Below are positions 55,334 to 64,000 of a stretch of DNA of 64,000 nt, in pieces (the first letter of the stretch is position 1; the number at the start of each line of letters is the position of its first letter). The notes beneath the pieces are model-generated. The model was not told the DNA's origin and did not search any database. It worked only from the letters and a program-made list of their open reading frames with translations. A program made the position numbers and the translations under genes. Source of the stretch: Rachicladosporium sp. CCFEE 5018 (Eukaryota > Ascomycota > Dothideomycetes > Cladosporiales > Cladosporiaceae); the NCBI GenBank assembly GCA_002077045.2, contig KZ111145.1, positions 159,481 through 223,480 on the forward strand. The letters are read 5' to 3'.

Positions 55334-57496
55334 ATGTTCACGAAGGCGTTCCTCACTGCCGCGTTGGCTGCGGCCGCCCAGGCTGTGACCTTTACTGTCA
55401 AGTCGACTGACGGCAATGCCACAAGTCCATATGCCTACGGGTTGATGTTCGAGGACATCAACAACTCTGGCGATGGTGGCGTGTACGCTGAGCTCATCCG
55501 TAAGATCATGCAACAATCAGCATATCTGGAACACTGCTGACAACGTACAGAAAACCGAGCTTTCCAGGGCGATGGCATCTACAACAAGTCGATCACCTAC
55601 TGGCATTCCGTTGGAGGGACTGCCCTCTCCCTGGCGAACCTCTCAACGCCTCTGTCCGCAGAACTTACGAGCTCGCTTCAAGTCTCGGGTGGCAGTGGTA
55701 AGAAGGTTGGTGTCTACAACGACGGTTTCTGGGGTTTCCCGGCTGTTGCGGCTTGGGAGTACCAGGGTTCATTCTACGTTGAGGGCAGCTTGACCGGCAA
55801 TGTCACTGTCCAGCTTGCTGGCAACTACTCCAAGACTCTCTACGCCGAGACTTCGGTCGCGGTGGCCTCGAAAGCTGGAGCCTGGACGCAGTACAAGTAT
55901 AGTTTCAAGCCGACACACGATGCGCCAAATGCCAACAACACGCTGTCGTTCACTTGGGACGCATCCGCTGCCAAGGGTGCAGTCAACTTCAACTTGCTCA
56001 GCTTGTTCCCGCCTACCTACAAGAACCGACCGAATGGTAACAGAATGGATCTCATGGAGGCCATGGCTGACCTGAAGCCGTCCTTCTTCCGTGCGCCAGG
56101 TGGTAACAACATCGAGGGCAGCAAGGCACCGTACGTGACTTGAATCAGTCTTCTACCACAGTCGACACTCGCTAACGTGGCTTTCAGATACTGGTGGAAC
56201 TGGACTCAGACTCTTGGCCCTCTCGAGCACCGCGCTGGCTTCCCCGGCACCTGGGGTTACGAGAACACTGATGGTCTTGGTCTCCTCGAGTACGCTATCT
56301 GGGCTGATGATATCGGCATGGAGCTGTTGCTTGGCATATGGGATGGCCTGTACCTCGACGGCACCACGCTCACCCTTGCCGAGCTCCAGCCGTATATTCA
56401 GTCTGCGCTTGACGAGATTGAGTTCCTCACTGGCGATGCTTCGACCACCTGGGGTGCTTACCGTGAGTCCCTCGGTCACGGTCCTTTCCCCCTCAACTTC
56501 GTCGAGATTGGCAACGAGGACAGTCTGAGCGACAAGAACCGCACATACCCTGCCTATCGCTTCAAGGCCTTCTACGACGCCATCTCCGCCAAGTACCCAG
56601 ATCTTACTCTGATCAGCTCGTACTACGATGTCGATGAGACTACCGGACAGCCACCATACAATGCCAGCGGTGACTTCCACGAGTATGCCACGCCAGTGCA
56701 GATGTCGCAGCAATTCGGCTACTTCGACAACTACACTTCCGAACACCCGCTCCTGATTGGTGAGTGGGCAGTCATCGACTACAACATCCCAGGCTTCAAC
56801 GGCCCAGTCTGGTATGCCGGAGCCCCTCGCGCGTACTTCCCCTTCTGGTACGGCTCCGTCGCAGAGGCCGTCTTTCTCCTTGGCGCTGAGCGCAACTCGG
56901 ACAAGATCATTGGTGCGGCTTACGCTCCTGGCTTCATGAACTTGAACAAGTGGGAGTGGATTCCCGATAACATTGCGTACGACGCCTACCCAGGCAACAC
57001 CATCTTGTCGACCAGCTACTACGTCATCAAGCTGCTCGCCAACACCCGCATCACCGAGAACTTGCCCACGACTGAGGCTCAGCTCGGTCCCGCCTTCTGG
57101 GTCGCCGGTCGTAACGATAAGACTGGCTCACACATCCTGAAGGCGGCTGTGTACAACAGCACCGGCAACGTGCCCTTCTCCTTCAACTTCGAGGGTGTGG
57201 GAGCCGGTGCTGTCGGTCAGCTCACGTACCTCACTGCGCAGAACATGAACGCTTCATCCACCATCGGCAACAACATCGTGCAGACCCACACCCAGTCCGT
57301 ACGCGCCAACCGTAACGGATACTTCAACTTCGCGCTTCCCGACTACAGCGTGGCTGTCTTCGAGGTCGACGCCAATAACGCCGGCAACGGCCATCACTAT
57401 GGCGGCAAGGGCAACCGACAAGGATGGAAGGGATTCAAGAACTGGGCCAAGGGTGGCTACGGGAACCACAACCAGTGGGGTCAGCCAGGCTGGTAG
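55334..57496 (+). CDS. Secreted GH51 alpha-L-arabinofuranosidase
   Basis: Exons 55334-55499, 55551-56130, 56188-57496 (introns 51 and 57 bp), 684 aa. Signal peptide MFTKAFLTAALAAAAQA. The GH51 core begins SPYAYGLMFEDINNSGDGG; a carbohydrate-binding-like beta domain (about 100-220) follows; then the catalytic barrel has FFRAPGGNN and the YWWNWTQTLGPLEHR strand. The acid/base is Glu359 in FVEIGNED and the nucleophile Glu441 in LLIGEWAVI. It should release L-arabinose from arabinan or arabinoxylan outside the cell. After the C-terminal beta domain there is an unusual ~40-residue Gly/His/Asn/Trp-rich tail (from NNAGNGHHYGG to NQWGQPGW). Many N-glycosylation sequons are present. Confidence 0.93.
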
Positions 57497-57870
57497 ATGC
57501 GGGTAATGTCAGTGGAATGAGATTGACGATGTGAAATGACCACAGGTAGCTCGCAGAAAAGTAACTGTACAAAGTCAAAACACACTCGTTCCTTCACTGC
57601 GCTTCGACGAATTCAACAACTCGGCCGCAAACATCGCAGACAAGCAGAAGGCACTTGAGATACCTGTCGTTTAGAGTCGCAGTAGACACGAGAATCACAC
57701 TCCATGCCACAGATCCCTCCTCACCCAGTGGTCAATGGCGACACTTACTAGCAGTGTCTGATGGTAAGCCCTCTTTACAACACTGAGCATTGCTTCTACA
57801 CTCCTGCCATCGACACCTCACTTCGAGTATTCATCTCACTGCCAATACCAACCGAGTCTTACCATCCACC
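57497..57870. other. Intergenic between the GH51 gene and the PalI/Sur7-like remnant
   Basis: About 370 bp, including the GH51 3' flank and a possible promoter with a CCACCATGG start context at its end. Confidence 0.4.
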
Positions 57871-58451
57871 ATGGCCATCGCTAATCGTCTCCATTGGTAA
57901 GTCTCAAGTACGAGCAGGCGAACCGGCAACTTGTTGCTGACCATACGATGGCTCTAGACTCGGGGCAGCATTCATCTTCATTGCCTCCATCTTGTTCCTC
58001 ATCACCACACTCTCGGCTCCAGTCTGGGATCACATCGGTCTCCTAAACGTCCATCTGACGAACGGTCCTACGATTAATTTCGGTACCTTCGGCTACTGCA
58101 TCCTGAACGGCAGCCCCTTTGAGTAAGTCCCTCATTCTCTGTCGTTCAACAAAATTGGCTGATCGATCCACGCAGGCATGCAGCAGACTACTGCTCGCCC
58201 GCAAGCATCGGCTACTGTCCATCGACAGCGACTAGAGTGGAAGTCATGCGAGGTTCGGGGAGGGGATGTGGTGTTTGGTTGCTGGGTTTGTCTTGCTGTT
58301 TTGGGGATGGCTACTTGTGGGTTTGACTTGCTTGAGGAACAGGAGAGAGGACAAGAGAGCGGCAAGGATCAGGGCAGCTGAGGGGCAGAGTGCCTCGGAG
58401 CCGCCACCAGCTCCGCCGTTGGGGAGGAGGAAGAGGTTCGCGCTGTCTTGA
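57871..58451 (+). pseudogene. PalI/Rim9 or Sur7-like membrane protein remnant
   Basis: Three coding pieces can be seen: 57871-57896 (MAIANRLH..), about 57957-58122 (LGAAFIFIASILFLITTLSA, an extracellular loop FGTFGYCILNGSPFE) and 58174-58451 (CSPASIGYC, then in another frame CLVAGFVLLFWGWLLVGLTC and a basic tail RNRREDKRAARIR). First helix, Cys-containing loop, last helix and tail match the four-helix PalI/Sur7 family, whose members sense pH or mark eisosomes. Three problems: splicing at the only good sites makes a TGA at the exon 1/2 junction, a +1 shift is needed near 58255-58268 inside a G-rich run, and helices 2-3 are missing. Either a pseudogene with an internal deletion or a gene with sequence errors. 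Confidence 0.5.
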
Positions 58452-59111
58452 AGCCGGCGGGTCAAAGGCATTATGAGGCCATCAAGTAGCACTGCTGAAG
58501 AAAAGTGCCTCTGAAATCACGGTTCCAGACCCATAGCCTTACACATGAAATCCTTTGCGAGGCAGAATTTGCGAACGCGACATTTCAGCCTCAGGCTCCA
58601 GGGCTCGAAACTCGCATAGTCCCTTTTGCAAACTCACGGGCATTGCGTTCGTCCCAGACGTACTTTGAGCTTCGTTCGGGACATCGAAGACTACGACAGC
58701 GATCGAGCACTGTCGGCCTGAGCCGAAATGAGGTCAGCCGATGTAATGCTGATGCGCGAGATGAGCACCGTATAGTAACAGCTGACTGCACTGGCGTCGC
58801 TGCGCTGAGTTTTGAGTCATATCTGCACGCACACGGCACACCCTCCTCTACGACGACATGGCGTACATACTCTCGGCATCGAACACATCTCATTTCGGCG
58901 ATCTGGACTTCGATCAAGATCATAGCGGTGGTGTCGTTGGCCACCTCTCGCGTGATAGGCCGGATGTGCGTCCTCGCTTAAGGTCGTGCATGAAGGGCGG
59001 CCTCATGGAATCGCCTGCACGGGGATGTTATTAAGTAGGTTGTGTCGACGATATACCCCGGCTCCAAGCCCATGTATGCCTTTCGTTCCTTCACATCAGC
59101 ATCACGCAGTC
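58452..59111. other. Intergenic upstream of the CorA-like gene
   Basis: About 660 bp. A 158-codon plus-strand ORF (58505-58981) and its antisense partner have no family-like features. Treated as non-coding. Confidence 0.4.
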
Positions 59112-60814
59112 ATGTCTGCAACAGGCAATGTGCACCGGACTAACACCCTCGAAGCCAACCGCGCACCTACTGTGAAGCGTCTCAGATACGAGTGGCGGAG
59201 GAAATGGTTGCCCTACACACAAACCTACCAGGTAGGCCGGATAGAGTATTTTGCTCTCAAACTCTCATTTGCTAAACCCACTAGGTACCTCAAAGTCTGT
59301 ACGATTTCGCAGGCAGTATAGATACAGTTGAACGCCTGTTCTATTGGTGGCGCCACTATGTGGCCTATCTTAGCACAAACGATAGCGGCGAGACAGTAGA
59401 CAATTGCTGTTGGCTCACCGACGCAAATGGCCACATTTCAGGCCATGTGAATGGCCATTCGATTGCGCAGAGTCTGGAGTGTGTCCATCTGAGACTGATC
59501 GCGTCTGACAATCAGCGTCCAACGGTCTTTGCCATGAATTCTTGCATGCACGACGAAGTCAGCCGGGTGGTTGATGAAACTGTCACGGGCTATTACCATG
59601 CTTATAGTCGGTCCATCGATTCGATATTCCGGCCTAATTCTCGAGTCCCGTATAATGACCTGCGGAAACAGCGAGACGACGTCTCACTTACAAGATTACT
59701 TGACCGCATACTCCTGAGTGCATGGCCGAAAAGCGGTGAACACATACTAGCGTCCACACCATGGCCAAAGGCATACTTGACTCGGCCATGGTCACCAAAA
59801 TTACCGTCGCATGCACGGCGCACACGTTCTGCTTCGCTAAATCAGTCATCATACAAGGGCATCGATCTCGTGCTTGCTTGGATGTACGAGCCACCAGAGG
59901 CTTCTTTGAGTCCGTTCTTCGGCTTTCAAGACTGGAACATATATATTACTGAGCCTTTCGTTTCCCATCCAAAGGTCAGCACGCTTCGTTTGTTGGACGT
60001 CACAGAAGAAAGACGAAGCGAACGTCGACTTGCAGTGCTTGCGTCTTCGGCTCGCATGCTACGATCGATGCGCACGGGCTTCCAGGAGTACGATGTCGGG
60101 TCCGCACTGAACGCAGATTACGATGCGGATACGTTTTTCCTCTCTGTGGTTGCCTCGTGTGTGTTCGCTGCTCGAAAAGATGTATGTGACTACAGACGTC
60201 TGTCGGACAACAGACTCGAGCAAATGGTATGTCTCATGTTTCAAGGACTGCTACTGGGTAGCGTATAACGACATCGCAGGATCTGGCATCGCGGCGTGAC
60301 CCATCCGTGTCGAAGGTGCAGTATCTCAGACACTTGAAGGAGTGTCACGAGAGTAATGCAAGCGCCTGTCGGCGGAATGCGAGGAAGATTCATGATCTTC
60401 TTCGTGCTATCTCGCCACCCCATCAGAACGCGCTGTCTGCCTGGGACGAACTTTTGGCCTGTGTGCAAGACTTCGAATATCTTGCAGAGGAGATCTCTGA
60501 TTCCACACAACCGGTCGTGGAATTGGTCGAACTGATTACAGCGCAGGTCGATCTCTTCGACAAGCGTCGGAGCAAGGTCATCGGTTTGTTGCTGGCCATA
60601 TATGTGCCCATGGCGTTCGCCACGGTAAGCGACTCGAGCTTGCTAACAGAGCGAGAATTGATCAAGACAGTCTCTTTTTGGTATGAATATCCAAGATCTC
60701 TCGCACCCAGTGTACTGGACGAACACCACCGTCTCTGATGGCAACGTGACGGCTGTTTCCGCAACCCTTACCACAACTGACCAGCCTGGCAACTACGCCG
60801 GGCCGATATGGTAA
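59112..60814 (+). CDS. CorA-like membrane protein, stop codon before the second helix
   Basis: Exons 59112-59231, 59285-60226, 60280-60624, 60671-60814, 516 aa. A soluble N-terminal domain (about 1-410) is followed by a coiled helix and the first membrane helix (VIGLLLAIYVPMAFATSLFG), then GMNIQDLSHPVYW. GMN just after helix 1 is the hallmark of CorA/Mrs2-type Mg2+ channels and of the large fungal CorA-like group. The frame stops with TAA at 60812-60814, but the same frame continues at once with TVAGSLTLGSVILPLVAG and a basic RYSIRRRKRFR tail to about 60991, which is the expected second helix and tail. The product as read lacks helix 2, so it is probably not a working channel unless the stop is an error or is bypassed. 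Confidence 0.65.
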
Positions 60815-61814
60815 TTCGGCACCGTAGCTGGCTCACTCACCCTGGGTAGTGTCATACTCCCACTTGTTGCTGGACGAATGTTCCGCGCCGCCTCACGTTA
60901 TTCGATCCGCCGCCGAAAACGGTTTCGCACCAGTGTCAGTTTCGCTTGGGCCGCGTCAGTACTCCGCGTATACAAGGGATGGCTTACTTGACTGATCCTA
61001 CAACAGGTCAGTGATGAGCACATATCTCACTATAGGGCGGTACCCTTTGCCCGCCATGGGCATTGTCCTAGCCCTCCTTGCTCAGAGACACTTTTTCGGC
61101 ACCGCGGAAGGTCGCGCTGGACCAGCCAGGCTCTTACAAGTGTTATGCTGGCTTGGCGTGCTCTCGGCATCTGTGCTGAATCTCACTCCCCTAGGCCGCA
61201 TTGGCGACGCGGTGTGTAGCTTGATCATGCTGTACATGTGGTTCTGGATCCTAGGCAATTGGATTTTGGCGCCAAAGGGCAGGTCGTGGTACTTGTGGCG
61301 AATACTATAAAGGGCATGTCAGAGTGGTATTATGCAAGCCCAGGTCCGAATGCCCACCGGCGAACGGGTCTCAAGCAGACATGCGAGCGCGGCGACACAG
61401 GACATTCCAAGACAGCAGTATCATAAGACGGAAGGAAGAACGATTGGTCGCCAGGGCATACACAATGAGGTCACTTCACACGCATTGGTGATCACCAGGC
61501 TATCCCCAGATTTGCGAGGAAACACGGCCCCGCCCCATCCTGCTGTTGTGTCCCAGCCCGGATCGTGCGGTCAGCTTAAACCGAGCGGAAGTTTCACGCT
61601 GGACTATCTGTGCGAAGTCCTCACATCCGAAGATCGCCGGATGCTGCCATCACTGTCTCGAATACGCGAAGCTGTTGATGCTACTCACTCTCGCACCGGG
61701 ATCACTTGTTCTTCGGCGAAACTATACCAAAAGGCACAATTTCGAGAGAAGGCGGAGACGTGCAATCGTGCAGGTGAGAGCCTCATCTACAGGCGCTAGC
61801 ATCCGAGATACGAT
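60815..61814. other. 3' remnant of the CorA-like gene and a hydrophobic ORF
   Basis: 60815-60991 holds the second helix and tail of the CorA-like protein in its original frame. 61011-61310 is a 99-codon ORF with three hydrophobic stretches (PLPAMGIVLALLAQR, LLQVLCWLGVLSASVL, VCSLIMLYMWFWILGNWIL) that may be a further exon of the same gene; no clean splice was found. 61311-61814 shows nothing convincing. Confidence 0.4.
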
Positions 61815-64000
61815 CTACACGCTCAATAATCTGAGCAGCAGCCTAACGTCCTTGATCTCCGCCTCCTCTTCTGCGATTACCTTACCCTCCCCTCCACCTT
61901 TCTGCTTCACAACACCCTTACTGGCAGCTTTGACGAACGTCTCCTTCTGCGCCTCGAACATCTCCTCAACGAGCTTCTCGTTCTCAGTCCTGCTGGTCTC
62001 GCCGGCCTTGTCTGCCGCCCCGTTGATCTGCGCAGCCTCTCCATCCGCCGCCTCAGCCGGCGCCAGCACACTGTACGCCACACGGACATCGTCAGTCGGC
62101 ACCAGACCAGCCGATTTGCGCAGTCGTTGGATGCGGTTCAAGACTTCTCTCGCGAGCCCTTCTTGCGCAAGCTCAGGATAAGCCTTCGAATCCAACAACA
62201 CCATAACCTCCGACTCAACCGCAACCTCCATATCCTTCGTCTCAGGACTCGACTTCACGCCCCTCTGCACCCTCAGATCCTCAGTCTCGAGCGTATGCCC
62301 CTCGACGACAATACTCCCACTCTCCAGAAACCCGTGGATCTGCTCCGGCGTCAAAGCAGGAAGCGCTTTCCGGATCTTCGCAGCGTCTTTCTTGAATTTT
62401 TGGCCCAGGTTCTTGACATCTGCTAGCACTGTGTATTCCACCCCATACATCTTCTCGTCCGAAGTGAGGACTAAGTCGCGGACGTTCAACTCTTCCGTCA
62501 CGTAGCGTTCGAGCGTCTTGACGTCTTCTAGGAACTGCTTGTCTTGGTTGAGGATGATATAAGTCTTCAGTGGCGTCTTCAAACTCAGCGTTCTCCGATC
62601 TCTGCACAGTCGGCCAAGCTCGATGACTTTCTGCATGGCCGCTACGCGCCGCTCGACGACAGCGTCGAAGAGTTCTTCTCGGACTGTGGGGAAGCGGAGG
62701 AAGTGCACTGATCTGTAGTCCTGGTCTTTCGTCAGGGTTGATGGGAGGTGCGAGACGAGGCGCGTGAAGATATTGTCGGAGAGGAAGGGAATGAAGGGTG
62801 CGAGGGCGCGGACGAGGGTGTAGACGACTTCGAAGAGGGTGTTGAGGGCGTGGAGCGTGTCGTTGGTCTCTTCATCGAGAGGAGGCGAGGAGCTGCCGTT
62901 GGTGTGCGTACCATTGGCTGTGGGCTTTGCGGGAGCGGAGGTAGCTTGGCCCTTTAGTCTGCTGCGGTTGAAGCGGATGTACCAATTTGTCGTGTTATCA
63001 ACCATCTTCAGCAGCCGCGGTACAACGGTGTATAGTCTGTACGCCTCCATCTCCGCGTTGACATACTGCAGTAACGATTGCGTCGCTGCGAGGATCCAAC
63101 GATCCATGACGTTCTCGTTCGTCTTCTGCATATCTGGATTGTATGTGAAGTCTTCGCCAGTGTTCTTCTTGTACAACGCTGCCTGCTGTGCGAAGAAGTT
63201 GTAGCTGTTCCACAAGGGCAGCAAGACGCCTGAGACGATCTGTCGCACACCCTGTTCGCTGAATCGCAGCGGCTCGCCTCGCACCACTGGCGAGTCGATC
63301 AAGTATAGCCGCAAGGCATCAGACCCGTACTTATCAATGACCAGCATAGGATCCGGGAAGTTCTTCAACGACTTCGACATCTTCTTGCCGTCTTCTGCAA
63401 GTACAATGCCATTGACGACGCAGTTCTGGTACGGGAACGTCTGGAACAGGTGCGTACCCAGTACTGACATCGTGTAAAACCATCCTCTCGTCTGGTCGAG
63501 ACCCTCGGCGATGAAGTCACCGGGGAACTTGCTGAAAAGCTCCTTGCCAGGCCCTTCAGTCCGCGAGACACCACTATCCGGATCCGAAGCATCGAACCCA
63601 GGATAGCTGAACGGATAATGCGAGGACGCATACGGCATGCTGCCGGACTCGAACCAGCAGTCGAACACCTCCTCCACCCGCTTCAGCACGCCCTTGCCCT
63701 GCTTCGAAGGTATGGTGATGTGATCGACAGCATCCCGATGCAAATCAGTCAGCTCGCCCTTGAACCCACTCAGCTCCTTCAACTCCGCCACGGAACCAAC
63801 GCAGACCACCTCCTTCATATCCTCGCTCACCCATAGCGGCAAAGGGGTCCCCCAATACCGATTTCGCGATACATTCCAGTCCCTCGCCGCGCCCAGCCAT
63901 GCATTGAACCGTCCAGTCTTGACGTTCGAAGGTACCCAATGTGTTTTCTCCAGATTCTCCAGCAGCTCCGGCACCACACTCTCGACCTGAATGAACCAAC
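61815..64000 (-). CDS. ILS1: Cytosolic isoleucyl-tRNA synthetase, C-terminal part (5' end beyond the window)
   Basis: One open exon of about 728 codons, continuing past the right edge. It contains the class I catalytic half: GRFNAWLGAARDWNVSRNRY, the PLWVSEDM editing/catalytic border, FDCWFESGSMPYA, FIAEGLDQTRGWFY, and KKMSKSLKNFPDP, which holds the KMSKS ATP-binding loop. The anticodon-binding domain (YNFFAQQAALY, MDRWILAATQSLL, WYIRFNRSRLKG) and a eukaryote-type C-terminal extension (about 450-720) follow. It charges tRNA-Ile in the cytosol. The HIGH motif is outside the window. A disordered insert (TNGTHTNGSSSP) sits in the anticodon-binding region. Confidence 0.95.
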   Translation of the reverse strand, partial: WFIQVESVVPELLENLEKTHWVPSNVKTGRFNAWLGAARDWNVSRNRYWGTPLPLWVSEDMKEVVCVGSVAELKELSGFKGELTDLHRDAVDHITIPSKQGKGVLKRVEEVFDCWFESGSMPYASSHYPFSYPGFDASDPDSGVSRTEGPGKELFSKFPGDFIAEGLDQTRGWFYTMSVLGTHLFQTFPYQNCVVNGIVLAEDGKKMSKSLKNFPDPMLVIDKYGSDALRLYLIDSPVVRGEPLRFSEQGVRQIVSGVLLPLWNSYNFFAQQAALYKKNTGEDFTYNPDMQKTNENVMDRWILAATQSLLQYVNAEMEAYRLYTVVPRLLKMVDNTTNWYIRFNRSRLKGQATSAPAKPTANGTHTNGSSSPPLDEETNDTLHALNTLFEVVYTLVRALAPFIPFLSDNIFTRLVSHLPSTLTKDQDYRSVHFLRFPTVREELFDAVVERRVAAMQKVIELGRLCRDRRTLSLKTPLKTYIILNQDKQFLEDVKTLERYVTEELNVRDLVLTSDEKMYGVEYTVLADVKNLGQKFKKDAAKIRKALPALTPEQIHGFLESGSIVVEGHTLETEDLRVQRGVKSSPETKDMEVAVESEVMVLLDSKAYPELAQEGLAREVLNRIQRLRKSAGLVPTDDVRVAYSVLAPAEAADGEAAQINGAADKAGETSRTENEKLVEEMFEAQKETFVKAASKGVVKQKGGGEGKVIAEEEAEIKDVRLLLRLLSV

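Noticed and set aside
58505..58981. 158-codon plus-strand ORF with an antisense partner
   Set aside because: No domain, no codon structure, flanked by degenerate genes; treated as non-coding.

Overview
The window is nuclear DNA of a filamentous ascomycete. Genes have many short introns (about 50-60 bp, GT..AG, CTAAC/CTGAC-like branch sites), intergenic gaps are short, and the families are fungal: APC permease, Sfi1, reticulon, PalI/Sur7-like and CorA-like proteins, GH51 arabinofuranosidase. The gene set and base composition fit Dothideomycetes, perhaps a melanised black fungus, but the species cannot be fixed from the sequence alone. Positions 30273-30372 are exactly 100 N, an assembly gap.

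Layout. 1-1723: 3' part of an APC amino-acid permease. 2228-3865 (-): ankyrin protein. 4376-16273: block A, with an omega-like GST (+), a TBC RabGAP (-), SNU23 (+) and topoisomerase II (+). 16274-21410: a degenerate zone with two tail-to-tail paralogues of an SH3-like family, both disrupted. 21411-30272: secreted amidase (-), PCC1 of KEOPS (-), a small hypothetical gene (+), an SH3/CCCH/membrane protein (-), a coiled-coil protein (-) and a Ser/Thr-rich GPI-type wall protein (-) ending at the gap. 30373-42262: block B, a second direct copy of the same four genes. Topoisomerase II then runs on to its natural end at 42833. 43874-53200: reticulon (-), an NDUFAF8-like twin CX9C protein (-), SFI1 (+), a histidine phosphatase (-) and a PRKRIP1-like protein (+). 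53890-64000: RPC17 (-), GH51 arabinofuranosidase (+), a PalI/Sur7-like remnant (+), a CorA-like protein with a premature stop (+) and the 3' part of cytosolic isoleucyl-tRNA synthetase (-).

Most genes are housekeeping genes with unrelated roles: transcription (RPC17), splicing (SNU23), tRNA modification and charging (KEOPS, IleRS), DNA topology (TOP2), centrin-binding pole structure (SFI1), ER shape (reticulon) and complex I assembly. The window is mainly notable for structure. It holds an ~11.9 kb direct duplication whose left edge in copy B lies at the assembly gap and whose right edge in copy A falls inside TOP2. Copy A TOP2 has therefore lost its natural C-terminal tail, and it has also lost its first ATG. 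The copies differ in a patchy way that suggests conversion tracts. Several accessory genes nearby carry in-frame TAG/TAA codons or frameshifts. I found no convincing novel multi-gene system. The best leads are the duplication, the stop-codon-bearing SH3-like pair, and an SH3/CCCH/membrane fusion.
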